A stretch of 64,000 nucleotides of DNA, taken from JAITWN01 sp964437335 (GTDB lineage: Bacteria > Pseudomonadota > Gammaproteobacteria > SZUA-140). Each line of letters opens with the position of its first letter. The first letter of the stretch is position 1. A model generated the notes under the pieces. That model saw nothing but the letters and a program-made list of their open reading frames with translations, did not search any database and was not told the origin of the DNA. The DNA is taken from positions 1 to 64,000 of the forward strand of contig CAYTGL010000007.1 in assembly GCA_964437335.1 (NCBI GenBank). Reading direction: 5' to 3'. A program made the translations under genes and the position numbers. Shown one piece after another: positions 26,949 to 33,607 of the stretch.

Positions 26949-27947
26949 TTACCTTACGGATTCGAAGCTCATGCCGTCAGGGCCATTGAGCATGTTGAGT
27001 TGGGGCGTGACGCAAAACGGGTCGTGGTAGAAACTCTTGTCACGATGGAAGAGCGGTTGCAGCAAGTAGTGGCAAGCCCGATCCACTTGGGACGCCGCCC
27101 ACAGGAAGAAAGTGTGGTCCATGTAGGCGATGCGGGTCCACTCTCCCTGCCACCGGTACCGGTTGTGCTGGTCGAGGGCGTGGGGAATGCCAAGCTCAAG
27201 GCCAAGGACGTGCATGCCCATCTCGGCGACAAACTCCCGCACAGCCATGCCGTGAATCCACCCCGTGCGGACTTCGGCCCAATGGATCATTTCGTGGAGG
27301 AGGATCGAGTAGTGCGTGGCTTTGTTGGCGCACTTGGGGATGGACTGCATCATGATGTAGTCGCCCCATTCGTGGTTCGGAAACGCTACCCACGGCTGTG
27401 GCGGCATGTAGCCGATGTAGTCGGGCGGGTGAAACTCGTCGCCCAGGTCGTATCTGATCTTCGGGTTGTGGTGTTCAAGCAGCATGCCCATGAGACCGAA
27501 GTCGGCATCGTCATGCAGCACAACTTCTTTGATTGTCGGAACGTACTGATCGGCCCGCTTTACCTGGTGTGCATTGAACACTCGCCGCTCTTCGAGGGTG
27601 ACGAGATCATCGCCGACGAAGTGAGCGATGACGGTTGGTCCTTCATCACGCTTGATTGTGGCACCAATTGAAGCCCAGTCCTCGGCAGTACCCCACCACT
27701 TCGATCGATAGCCGTGGGTGTGGTACATGTCGCAGAGCAAGATCGTATTGATTCCACAGTAACGGCCACCGGTGCTGACGTTGCAAGGCAGGCCGCAGTT
27801 TGGATCGTACGCCACGGGGATTTCCCAGGGCGTACGCCCGAGACCGAGGGCGACCTTGACCTGCTTGTGAAGGTACCGTTTCAGGTCGGGGATCGGCTCT
27901 TCCTTGCGAAGGAAATCGTCTGGGAGGATCAGGCGGCTTTGGGGCAT
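26949..27947 (-). CDS. ArdC-like antirestriction zincin
   Basis: 332 aa. The N-terminal part (WEIPVAYDPNCGLPCN, GGRYCGINTILL, YRSKWWGTAEDWASIGATIK) matches the ssDNA-binding domain of ArdC-type proteins. The C-terminal part carries the zinc motif HEMIH (H218, E219, H222) and a downstream VREFVAEMGMHVLG with a further acidic ligand, as in the zincin-like domain of plasmid and phage polyvalent proteins. Such proteins protect incoming DNA from host restriction during transfer. It marks the left part of the integrative element. A variant of the element's upstream box lies at 28118-28140. Confidence 0.8.
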   Translation of the reverse strand: MPQSRLILPDDFLRKEEPIPDLKRYLHKQVKVALGLGRTPWEIPVAYDPNCGLPCNVSTGGRYCGINTILLCDMYHTHGYRSKWWGTAEDWASIGATIKRDEGPTVIAHFVGDDLVTLEERRVFNAHQVKRADQYVPTIKEVVLHDDADFGLMGMLLEHHNPKIRYDLGDEFHPPDYIGYMPPQPWVAFPNHEWGDYIMMQSIPKCANKATHYSILLHEMIHWAEVRTGWIHGMAVREFVAEMGMHVLGLELGIPHALDQHNRYRWQGEWTRIAYMDHTFFLWAASQVDRACHYLLQPLFHRDKSFYHDPFCVTPQLNMLNGPDGMSFESVR

Positions 27948-28117
27948 CGGAAAAGAAGAGTAATATTGACTTGGCTGAGAGAGATGAAGACCGGAGTCCC
28001 AAGAACCAAGGGCCGATAGTCGCTCCAGACAGGCCGTCAGGAGTCCCGTCCCCTAGCTCTTGTGAAAAACATTTTGTGAATTGAAACTCTGTAACTGGAT
28101 CGCTGCCAATTTGATGA

Positions 28118-28140
28118 GCAAGGTACACGGCAAGCGACTG
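28118..28140 (-). promoter_or_regulatory. Variant copy of the shared upstream box
   Basis: GCAAGGTACACGGCAAGCGACTG on the plus strand begins and ends like the canonical box but differs in the middle. It lies 170 bp upstream of the ArdC-like gene and just before the hairpin at 28150. Confidence 0.35.
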
Positions 28141-28149
28141 CGTTTGGCC

Positions 28150-28175
28150 GCCCGCCGCCCTTTCGGGCGGCGGGC
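28150..28175 (-). terminator. 11-bp hairpin terminator
   Basis: GCCCGCCGCCC (28150-28160) pairs with GGGCGGCGGGC (28165-28175). It lies 12 bp past the stop of the minus-strand gene at 28188. Confidence 0.7.
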
Positions 28176-28187
28176 CTGCCGACTAAG

Positions 28188-28475
28188 TCAATACTCGGAC
28201 GGGAGCAGTAAGCACGTCGAACTCCGATCGGCTTCGGTGATCACCCAGAGCCGCTCACCCTTCAACGTGCGGTACGCCGAGAGCAACCTGGCTCCAGACT
28301 TCAGGGCGTCGTCGTTCGCCTGCTTGTCTTCATCGTCCACTTCACCCCAGTTTCCGACGACGTGGAGCCGCAAAAACTCGTCCGGTGTTTGTCCGGCGGT
28401 GGCGAGGAATTCCAGTGCGCCGGGCGTGGCAACAACTTGTCCGAGCGGAAACAGTGGTCTGGTTGGTGCGACCAT
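28188..28475 (-). CDS. Conserved mobile-element protein of unknown function
   Basis: 95 aa. The sequence (FPLGQVVATPGALEFLATAG, PDEFLRLHVVGNWGEVDDED, ARLLSAYRTLKGERLWVITE, ADRSSTCLLLPSEY) is of the type often annotated as a plasmid-related protein on plasmids and integrative elements. The function is unknown. It has its own upstream box (28513-28532) and terminator (28150-28175). Confidence 0.75.
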   Translation of the reverse strand: MVAPTRPLFPLGQVVATPGALEFLATAGQTPDEFLRLHVVGNWGEVDDEDKQANDDALKSGARLLSAYRTLKGERLWVITEADRSSTCLLLPSEY

Positions 28476-28512
28476 TTGATTTCTCTCCAGTTGAAGGTGA
28501 TGATTCGCACCT

Positions 28513-28532
28513 GAAGGTACAGATCAACCGAT
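28513..28532 (-). promoter_or_regulatory. Shared upstream box, copy 1
   Basis: In gene direction ATCGGTTGATCTGTACCTTC, 38 nt before the start at 28475. Consensus over eight copies: RTCGGTTGANTTGTACCTTY. Confidence 0.7.
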
Positions 28533-28543
28533 CGCAAAAGACT

Positions 28544-28570
28544 GGCCGCCGCTTGGCAAGGGCGGCGGCC
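28544..28570 (-). terminator. Hairpin at the end of the 28570 gene
   Basis: GGCCGCCGC (28544-28552) pairs with GCGGCGGCC (28562-28570), touching the stop codon. Confidence 0.6.
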
Positions 28571-28869
28571 TATGCTGTCCGCACCGCAGCGACCAACAGC
28601 TTCTCGGGACGCCCTTCCGCAGGAATATCCATATCGGGAAGCTCATGGCCGACGTTGTAATCGATCAAATCGCCGGGCTTGTCGCTCTCCAGACTGATCG
28701 AGGCAAGCTCGTAGTTCAGGTGGTGGACCTTGCCGCAGTCGGCGCAATCCACCTGCATACTGCACCCACTGGCGGTGGGCTGGCAGTTGTCCATGTTGTT
28801 CGTGACGTTCTCGCTGCCACAGTAGGGGCAGTTATCGTCAACAGGTTGTGAGTAAAGAGCGTTTTGCAT
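28570..28869 (-). CDS. Small zinc-finger-like protein
   Basis: 99 aa with CPYCGSENVT and CSMQVDCADCGKVHHL, a four- or five-cysteine arrangement typical of a zinc ribbon. The remainder (DYNVGHELPDMDIPAEGRPE) is unstructured-looking. Function unknown, possibly nucleic-acid binding. It has its own upstream box 43 nt before the start. Confidence 0.65.
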   Translation of the reverse strand: MQNALYSQPVDDNCPYCGSENVTNNMDNCQPTASGCSMQVDCADCGKVHHLNYELASISLESDKPGDLIDYNVGHELPDMDIPAEGRPEKLLVAAVRTA

Positions 28870-28911
28870 TGTCGTGTCTTTCGCAAAAAGGAAAGTGACT
28901 GTGACGCTGCT

Positions 28912-28931
28912 AAAGGTACAAAGTAACCGAC
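28912..28931 (-). promoter_or_regulatory. Shared upstream box, copy 2
   Basis: GTCGGTTACTTTGTACCTTT in gene direction, 43 nt before the start at 28869. Confidence 0.7.
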
Positions 28932-28943
28932 TGCTTCCGACAA

Positions 28944-28970
28944 GCCCCGCCCGCTTGTAGCGGGCGGGGC
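28944..28970 (-). terminator. 11-bp hairpin terminator
   Basis: GCCCCGCCCGC (28944-28954) pairs with GCGGGCGGGGC (28960-28970), 12 bp past the stop at 28983. Confidence 0.75.
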
Positions 28971-28982
28971 TTCACCGGAAGA

Positions 28983-29342
28983 CTATTCGTCTGCGCAGTC
29001 AACCATTTCGCAGTCGCAGTTGCCGCACATCGGCGTACCAATGGTTTCCAATTCACGGTTTTTGACCGTTACGCTGTCGCCACACTCGGGACACTCCCAG
29101 TTACTCTCACCGATGATGCCGTGTTGGAGCGTATCCCACTCGATGCTGAGCGCCGTGACGCTGTGGTCGTCGTCGAGTTCGCCGACGCCCTCACGATCAA
29201 TGTCGAGCCGCACCGCTTCGGTGAGGTAGTCCTTGATCTTGTCCAAGCTGACAGAGGGTACGCCGTCTTCCCGATCCACACAGACCAGAATGAGAGCGGA
29301 AAGCATGAGCGGGGGATGTTCCTGTGTTTGTTCCTGGGTCAT
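28983..29342 (-). CDS. Small protein with two zinc-binding CxxC clusters
   Basis: 119 aa. The N-terminal half (MLSALILVCVDREDGVPSVS, LDKIKDYLTEAVRLDIDREG) looks alpha/beta. The C-terminal part holds CPECG and CGNCDCEMVDC, a probable zinc ribbon. Function unknown. One gene of the shared-box array. Confidence 0.65.
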   Translation of the reverse strand: MTQEQTQEHPPLMLSALILVCVDREDGVPSVSLDKIKDYLTEAVRLDIDREGVGELDDDHSVTALSIEWDTLQHGIIGESNWECPECGDSVTVKNRELETIGTPMCGNCDCEMVDCADE

Positions 29343-29376
29343 GGGTAGTCTCCGGTGAAGTGATGAAACTGTCTCA

Positions 29377-29396
29377 AAAGGTACGGATCAACCGAC
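29377..29396 (-). promoter_or_regulatory. Shared upstream box, copy 3
   Basis: GTCGGTTGATCCGTACCTTT in gene direction, 35 nt before the start at 29342. Confidence 0.7.
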
Positions 29397-29409
29397 TAGG
29401 CTCTTGGTC

Positions 29410-29619
29410 TCACGACGGATGGGCCGCATCGATCCCCATGCCGACAACGATCAACGCATGCTCCACCAACTTGCACTGCTCGAAACGAGCGACGTCACCA
29501 TTGTTGGCGGCGTCTTCTGCTTCTTCCCGCTGGATGTCGGCGAGCAGATGAAGAACGCTTCCGGTTGTGAACCGGCCCAGCATATCGGCAAGCTGCTTCT
29601 TCGCCTGTTTCTCGGTCAT
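29410..29619 (-). CDS. Small helical protein, second gene of a coupled pair
   Basis: 69 aa from the ATG at 29619, which overlaps the stop of the preceding gene (ATGA). Sequence such as KQLADMLGRFTTGSVLHLLA and EEAEDAANNGDVARFEQCKL is helical and acidic. The frame continues upstream to 30006, but that part is antisense to the partner. Function unknown. Confidence 0.55.
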   Translation of the reverse strand: MTEKQAKKQLADMLGRFTTGSVLHLLADIQREEAEDAANNGDVARFEQCKLVEHALIVVGMGIDAAHPS

Positions 29620-29918
29620 AGCGGCAGCACCTCGCATTCGACGTCTTCGCCTCGGGCAAGTTTGTCGATGGCCTGTAGCGCCGCCATCTCTCGTTCGGTC
29701 GTCATCCGACAAAGGCTGTTGAGCTTGCTGACGTACGCCAGCACAACCGGATGGTTGTTCACGTCGTTGCCGTCGAGACAGGCCGCCTTTCGCATCGAGT
29801 CGATGTCCTCCAGGAGTTGGGCGACGATTGCACGCAGGTTGACGGCATCCTGAACGGCGGCGGCATTGCGAGCCGCTTGTTGCGTTGCGTCGTCCGCTTG
29901 GAAAGTTCGGTTGGACAT
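29616..29918 (-). CDS. Small helical protein, first gene of a coupled pair
   Basis: 100 aa from the ATG at 29918 (MSNRTFQADDATQQAARNAA). An upstream in-frame ATG at 29939 lies inside the shared box and is unlikely. Helical throughout, no family recognised. It overlaps the following 69-aa gene by four bases, so the two are probably made together. Confidence 0.6.
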   Translation of the reverse strand: MSNRTFQADDATQQAARNAAAVQDAVNLRAIVAQLLEDIDSMRKAACLDGNDVNNHPVVLAYVSKLNSLCRMTTEREMAALQAIDKLARGEDVECEVLPL

Positions 29919-29937
29919 GGGTTCTCCTTTCGCCTCC

Positions 29938-29957
29938 AAAGGTACAACTCAACCGAC
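29938..29957 (-). promoter_or_regulatory. Shared upstream box, copy 4
   Basis: GTCGGTTGAGTTGTACCTTT in gene direction, only 20 nt before the start at 29918. Confidence 0.7.
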
Positions 29958-29969
29958 ACGCCGATCGCA

Positions 29970-29986
29970 GCCCGCTTCCTGCGGGC
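29970..29986 (-). terminator. 6-bp GC hairpin
   Basis: GCCCGC (29970-29975) pairs with GCGGGC (29981-29986) around TTCCT, 20 bp past the stop at 30007. Confidence 0.5.
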
Positions 29987-30006
29987 CGGTCTCGAACATC
30001 GACCAC

Positions 30007-30252
30007 TCACTCAGGCTCGAAGCCGTAGTACAGCCGTGGCGAATGCTGAAACTTCAGGCTCCCCCGCACGCCATCACTGCTCCGACGCACAACGACGTAC
30101 GGAGCCATGAAGCCAAGCACCTCGAATTCCTCTCGCAGTTCATCGGTGGTCCATACTCGGCCGTGCTTGGCTTCGAGGTCTTCACGGCTGCCCGGCTCGG
30201 CGTTGATCTGGGCGAGTTCTTGACGGCGAATGCTTTCGGTCGGGTCGGACAA
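30007..30252 (-). CDS. Small conserved mobile-element protein
   Basis: 81 aa. The body (REDLEAKHGRVWTTDELREE, FEVLGFMAPYVVVRRSSDGV, GSLKFQHSPRLYYGF) is of a type repeatedly found on plasmids and conjugative elements, without assigned function. Own upstream box 35 nt before the start. Confidence 0.7.
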   Translation of the reverse strand: MSDPTESIRRQELAQINAEPGSREDLEAKHGRVWTTDELREEFEVLGFMAPYVVVRRSSDGVRGSLKFQHSPRLYYGFEPE

Positions 30253-30286
30253 GTTGAGTCTCCTTGGGGCTGAGGTGTTTACCGGT

Positions 30287-30306
30287 GAAGGTACAAATCA
30301 ACTGAC
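30287..30306 (-). promoter_or_regulatory. Shared upstream box, copy 5
   Basis: GTCAGTTGATTTGTACCTTC in gene direction, 35 nt before the start at 30252. Confidence 0.7.
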
Positions 30307-30318
30307 CGGGATAGGCGA

Positions 30319-30341
30319 GCCCCCGGCCTTCGGCCGGGGGC
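30319..30341 (-). terminator. 10-bp hairpin terminator
   Basis: GCCCCCGGCC (30319-30328) pairs with GGCCGGGGGC (30332-30341) around TTC, 30 bp past the stop at 30371. Confidence 0.7.
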
Positions 30342-30370
30342 ATGTTGAACACGGATCACCTCTCGGCAAC

Positions 30371-30790
30371 TCACCCGTAAACGGCGAGCACTGCACCTCG
30401 CACACGACGCCAATCCCGTTGGTCGTATTGGTCTCGCTCGACCTCGGGAATCGGCGTTACATAGGCGTTCTGAAGTGCATTGGAGTCGTGACCATCGAAC
30501 GAGATCGCCGGTGCCCATCCGAACCCGAAGCCGGGTGCGCCCAGTGAACCCATCGTTTCAACGTCTTCGGCCGTCAAACCGCAATGTTCGACGAATCGAT
30601 CAAATTGCTCTCGATTGAGGATCGCCGCCCATTTGCGGTGGTGTCCGTTTTCCCAGCAGCCTTCCAAGTAATCGAGTTCGTACTGCTCATCGCCCTCGGT
30701 CTGTCCCCAAAGGTCCATGTCGGGCGGGGCGAAGTTGTTGACATTGTCGTCAGAGGGGCAATCGACGGAGTAAATGACGCTGAAGTGCAT
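30371..30790 (-). CDS. Hypothetical protein of the shared-box array
   Basis: 139 aa from the ATG at 30790 (MHFSVIYSVDCPSDDNVNNF). The frame opens upstream to 30829, overlapping the box region. Aromatic-rich middle (DGHDSNALQNAYVTPIPEVE). I do not recognise a family. It is preceded by box copy 6 at 41 nt. Confidence 0.6.
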   Translation of the reverse strand: MHFSVIYSVDCPSDDNVNNFAPPDMDLWGQTEGDEQYELDYLEGCWENGHHRKWAAILNREQFDRFVEHCGLTAEDVETMGSLGAPGFGFGWAPAISFDGHDSNALQNAYVTPIPEVERDQYDQRDWRRVRGAVLAVYG

Positions 30791-30830
30791 GCGGTTCTCC
30801 CGGTGCGAGTTCGGTTGTTGACTCGCCAAG

Positions 30831-30850
30831 GAAGGTACAAGTCAACCGAC
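30831..30850 (-). promoter_or_regulatory. Shared upstream box, copy 6
   Basis: GTCGGTTGACTTGTACCTTC in gene direction, 41 nt before the start at 30790. An imperfect hairpin of the CCTCG/CGAGG type follows at about 30859-30893. Confidence 0.7.
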
Positions 30851-30919
30851 CCTAAACGACCTCGCCCGGCCGAGACGATCGACCGGACGAGGCTTACCGG
30901 GAGACTGCTATTGTTCGGT

Positions 30920-31057
30920 TCAGGCGAGGCCAAGTTGTTGGCGAACGCCCTTCAACTCGTCCTCGTTCTGGAGTGTCTCTTCACCCCGGTTGCACACCGC
31001 ATTCAACGGCCGAGTGCAGCGTCGGTTAGCTGGCTGTGAAGTCGGTTGACCGATCAC
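30920..31057 (-). CDS. Very short protein coupled to the upstream gene
   Basis: 45 aa. A GTG at 31057 overlaps the TGA of the preceding gene (GTGA). The peptide contains RRCTRPLNAVCNRG and ends LQNEDELKGVRQQLGLA, which reads like the tail of a small zinc-finger-type protein with a helical end. It fills the space between the preceding gene and box copy 6. Coding is supported by the overlap and by protein-like composition only. Confidence 0.45.
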   Translation of the reverse strand: MIGQPTSQPANRRCTRPLNAVCNRGEETLQNEDELKGVRQQLGLA

Positions 31058-31530
31058 GTCCGCATCAGGAAGAGCGCCAGAGCTTGCAGCTTGCCGCCGA
31101 CGTCTTTGTCACCCCACACCTCGGGCTTTGACTGCGCCGCCTGAATAAGGCCATCGACCATGTCGAACACCGCTTCAAATCGGCCAATATCGGCAACGAG
31201 CCGTTCATGTACCTCGTCCCGCCACTCACCCATTGCCTCGCTGTAGCTCGGCAATTCCGCCCACGAATCCGGCATGTGGGGCATCGTCCCGATCAATCCG
31301 CACATGAACTGGCCGCCTTGGGATCGTGGGCCACGGCTACCACAAGCTCGGCATGTACCATCGGGATCGGCAGTGACTTCAATGCGGTTGCCATTGGCGT
31401 TGCGGCGCTCGCCGGGTGTCAGTCCCTGAAGAAGTTCCTGCTGCTTGTCTTGAGTGTTGTGGTCCTCGCACAAGCAGGTTTCCAGGACGGGCCGTCCATC
31501 CTTGGCCGTATGGGCGAACTGGCGTTTCAT
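31054..31530 (-). CDS. Hypothetical protein with cysteine clusters
   Basis: 158 aa from the ATG at 31530 (MKRQFAHTAKDGRPVLETCL). The frame opens upstream to 31821 without protein-like quality. Cysteines occur in CLCEDHN and CRACG with a further Cys at FMCG, so a zinc site is possible. The C-terminal half is helical (DIGRFEAVFDMVDGLIQAAQ). Box copy 7 lies 45 nt upstream. Function unknown. Confidence 0.6.
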   Translation of the reverse strand: MKRQFAHTAKDGRPVLETCLCEDHNTQDKQQELLQGLTPGERRNANGNRIEVTADPDGTCRACGSRGPRSQGGQFMCGLIGTMPHMPDSWAELPSYSEAMGEWRDEVHERLVADIGRFEAVFDMVDGLIQAAQSKPEVWGDKDVGGKLQALALFLMRT

Positions 31531-31574
31531 GATGTCTCCGAGATGCGAGTGGTTGGCAAGGGTGGCTCGCACCA

Positions 31575-31594
31575 GAAGGTACAATTCAACCGAT
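31575..31594 (-). promoter_or_regulatory. Shared upstream box, copy 7
   Basis: ATCGGTTGAATTGTACCTTC in gene direction, 45 nt before the start at 31530. Confidence 0.7.
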
Positions 31595-31606
31595 CCTCGA
31601 AGGCGA

Positions 31607-31688
31607 GCCCCCGGCTTTTGCCCGGGGGCGTGTTGATCCAGTTGGGGCTTTGAGAAGCAAGGCCCGCCGACCTCCGTGTCGGCGGGGC
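31607..31688 (-). terminator. Two consecutive GC hairpins after the DUF932 gene
   Basis: GCCCCCGG (31607-31614) pairs with CCGGGGGC (31622-31629). GCCCGCCGAC (31662-31671) pairs with GTCGGCGGGGC (31678-31688) with one bulge. Both lie within 95 bp of the stop at 31701. Confidence 0.65.
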
Positions 31689-31700
31689 AACCGGGGAGAC

Positions 31701-32681
31701 TTAGCTTGCAATCGCCATGTCGTGGGCCAACTCGAAGGCCGCCTGCTTGAACTCGGCTGCTGCGCCCATCATGACGGACGACATGCGGTTCTCGGCACGC
31801 TGGCGACCTTGCCCTCGCCAAGCGTAGAGCCGACCGTGATCGACCGCTTCACTCACGGCGTTGTAGAGCGACCACCAAGTTCCTTTGATCGAAGGGATGT
31901 TCTGCCGCTCGTTCCGCAGCGCCGACCGAATCGACTCGACCTTGCGTTCCCGAATCGAGAACGACCGTCCCGGTTCTTCCGGTTCAGGCAGGAGCATGTT
32001 GACGTACTGCTTGGCGTCGTCACGGCCGTAGCGACGACTCGCAAGCAGCCGCCCCTTTTCACGGAAGTCGGTGAAGCGCTCGTCGGCCTGCGAAAGCAGA
32101 TCGTGCGCCTGCTTCAGCTTGGCTTCCATGTCGCCAACATGCTTGATGCCACGTTGGCCACGGATGGCGAGGGCCGCCGTGTTCGCACAAACCACCCTCA
32201 CGCTGGTCGGAATGGCGTAGATTGCGCCTGTGCCATCGTGGCTGTTGAGCCACAGGCAGTAGCGGCGAACCAGGTCGCCCTCGGCGATCGTGTCCACCGA
32301 AGGCATGCGAGCGAGCGCCCACACCGTACGACCGCCACGCAAGGCCCCGGCCGATTCGTATCTCATGACGTTGTCCCGCAAGAGGTTGTCGAGGAAGCGG
32401 AAGCCCTCGGCGTTCTGGACGACACGGTACTGATCGGAGACGATGCCGAGGTGGTCGCCGGTGTCCATACGGACGGTTGTGCTGTAGCCCTGGATGATTC
32501 GACCATCGGCGTTGTAGATCGGTTGCGGCTGAACTTCCCAATCAAGATGGGCGGCTTTGATCATCTCGTCCGAGGTCGGGACGTGGTCGAGCGTGTACTC
32601 GTTGGCCGTGTCCCACCAGGCAGGCGTGAGGGCGAAGGCGGCTTCGGCTTTGCCGTTGACGAAAGAAATTTCAGCAGGCAT
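31701..32681 (-). CDS. DUF932 (phage/plasmid-like protein)
   Basis: 326 aa from the ATG at 32681; the frame extends upstream without similarity. The DUF932 pattern is seen in VVQNAEGFRFLDNLL, ESAGALRGGRTVWALARM, VRRYCLWLNSHDGTGAIYAI, TSVRVVCANTAALAI, ENRMSSVMMGAAAEFKQAAF. This family is common on phages and plasmids. Its biochemical role is unknown, with links to DNA protection or replication suggested only by context. It is the largest gene of the shared-box array, with a weaker copy of the box 60 nt upstream. Confidence 0.85.
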   Translation of the reverse strand: MPAEISFVNGKAEAAFALTPAWWDTANEYTLDHVPTSDEMIKAAHLDWEVQPQPIYNADGRIIQGYSTTVRMDTGDHLGIVSDQYRVVQNAEGFRFLDNLLRDNVMRYESAGALRGGRTVWALARMPSVDTIAEGDLVRRYCLWLNSHDGTGAIYAIPTSVRVVCANTAALAIRGQRGIKHVGDMEAKLKQAHDLLSQADERFTDFREKGRLLASRRYGRDDAKQYVNMLLPEPEEPGRSFSIRERKVESIRSALRNERQNIPSIKGTWWSLYNAVSEAVDHGRLYAWRGQGRQRAENRMSSVMMGAAAEFKQAAFELAHDMAIAS

Positions 32682-32740
32682 GTCGTGTACTCCCCAGTAC
32701 GAATTGCGTTCGCCGCTCACATCCAGCAGCGTTCGCAACC

Positions 32741-32760
32741 GCAAGGTACAGGGGAACTGA
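32741..32760 (-). promoter_or_regulatory. Shared upstream box, weak copy 8
   Basis: Plus strand GCAAGGTACAGGGGAACTGA, followed by GTCGG. It shares the AAGGTACA half and the terminal CTGAGTCGG-like half with the other copies but has a changed centre. Confidence 0.45.
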
Positions 32761-32962
32761 GTCGGATCAGGCTGCCTTGGGCTGGTTTGGAGCGACTCGG
32801 TTAGGGTGTACGTTGGGGGAGATTCAAACTGCGGCGATCGGCGATGAACTGGCCGGTCGAAGTGAATGTGCTTGTCGCACAGAATCGGCGCACTCTTTCC
32901 AGCCACGATGGCCTACAATGCTGGTTGACTGGTGGAAATCGCCACTCAGCAAGGGAGCCATC

Positions 32963-33487
32963 ATGAGCGAACCGACGTTAGCCGACGTCCAAGCGATGCA
33001 GCAAGGAAGCTCGCTCGCCGCTGAACTGTTCAAGGAACGTGCGGAGTTGATCGAGGAGTTTCATGCACTACTCGCTTCGATCGACGATCGAATTCGAGAT
33101 GCACTTGGTGACATGCTACTGCCGACAGTGGGGGGATCACCCGTACTATCCGGTCGTGACGGCTCCAGCAGAGCATCCACCGCAACGAAGCCTCAGAGGC
33201 GTAACCCCCGAGCACGAAACCCACATCCACTTCCCTGGTACATCCTGATCGTGATGTGGGAAGCGGCAAGTGTCGAAGTGAGCGAATCTGCAATCGTCGA
33301 GAAAGTGTTGGCGATGGGCTTCGCCAGTAGCGCCGACGACTTCCACAACTCCATCTATACGACGCTGTACACGCTCCATCGCAACGGATTGGTGAAGAAG
33401 TCGTCGGCAAACGAGAATGTGTGGACGCTGACCGACGAGGGATCGAAGCAGGCGAAGAAGAACTTGGCGGAGAAGAGCCGTGAGTAA
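32963..33487 (+). CDS. Hypothetical protein with possible winged-helix C-terminus
   Basis: 174 aa from the ATG at 32963, with AAGGGAG at 32951-32957. The C-terminal 75 residues (WYILIVMWEAASVEVSESAI, HNSIYTTLYTLHRNGLVKKS, NVWTLTDEGSKQAKK) follow the helix-helix-wing pattern of winged-helix DNA-binding domains. The N-terminus is a short coiled coil. It is the only plus-strand gene in this part of the element and may regulate it. The target is unknown. Confidence 0.6.
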   Translation: MSEPTLADVQAMQQGSSLAAELFKERAELIEEFHALLASIDDRIRDALGDMLLPTVGGSPVLSGRDGSSRASTATKPQRRNPRARNPHPLPWYILIVMWEAASVEVSESAIVEKVLAMGFASSADDFHNSIYTTLYTLHRNGLVKKSSANENVWTLTDEGSKQAKKNLAEKSRE

Positions 33488-33607
33488 AACGACCCTCACC
33501 CGTCGTGAAAGACATCACCGCAGGCCAGTCGTGTTCTCCCAAATATTTACTCCGTTATGCTGACCACGGTGAGCAGTGTTCGCACTGGGAAGGCACACGA
33601 ACAATGA

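Noticed and set aside
31650..32804. 384-aa plus-strand ORF opposite DUF932
   Set aside because: The DUF932 family match lies on the minus strand, with its own box and terminators.
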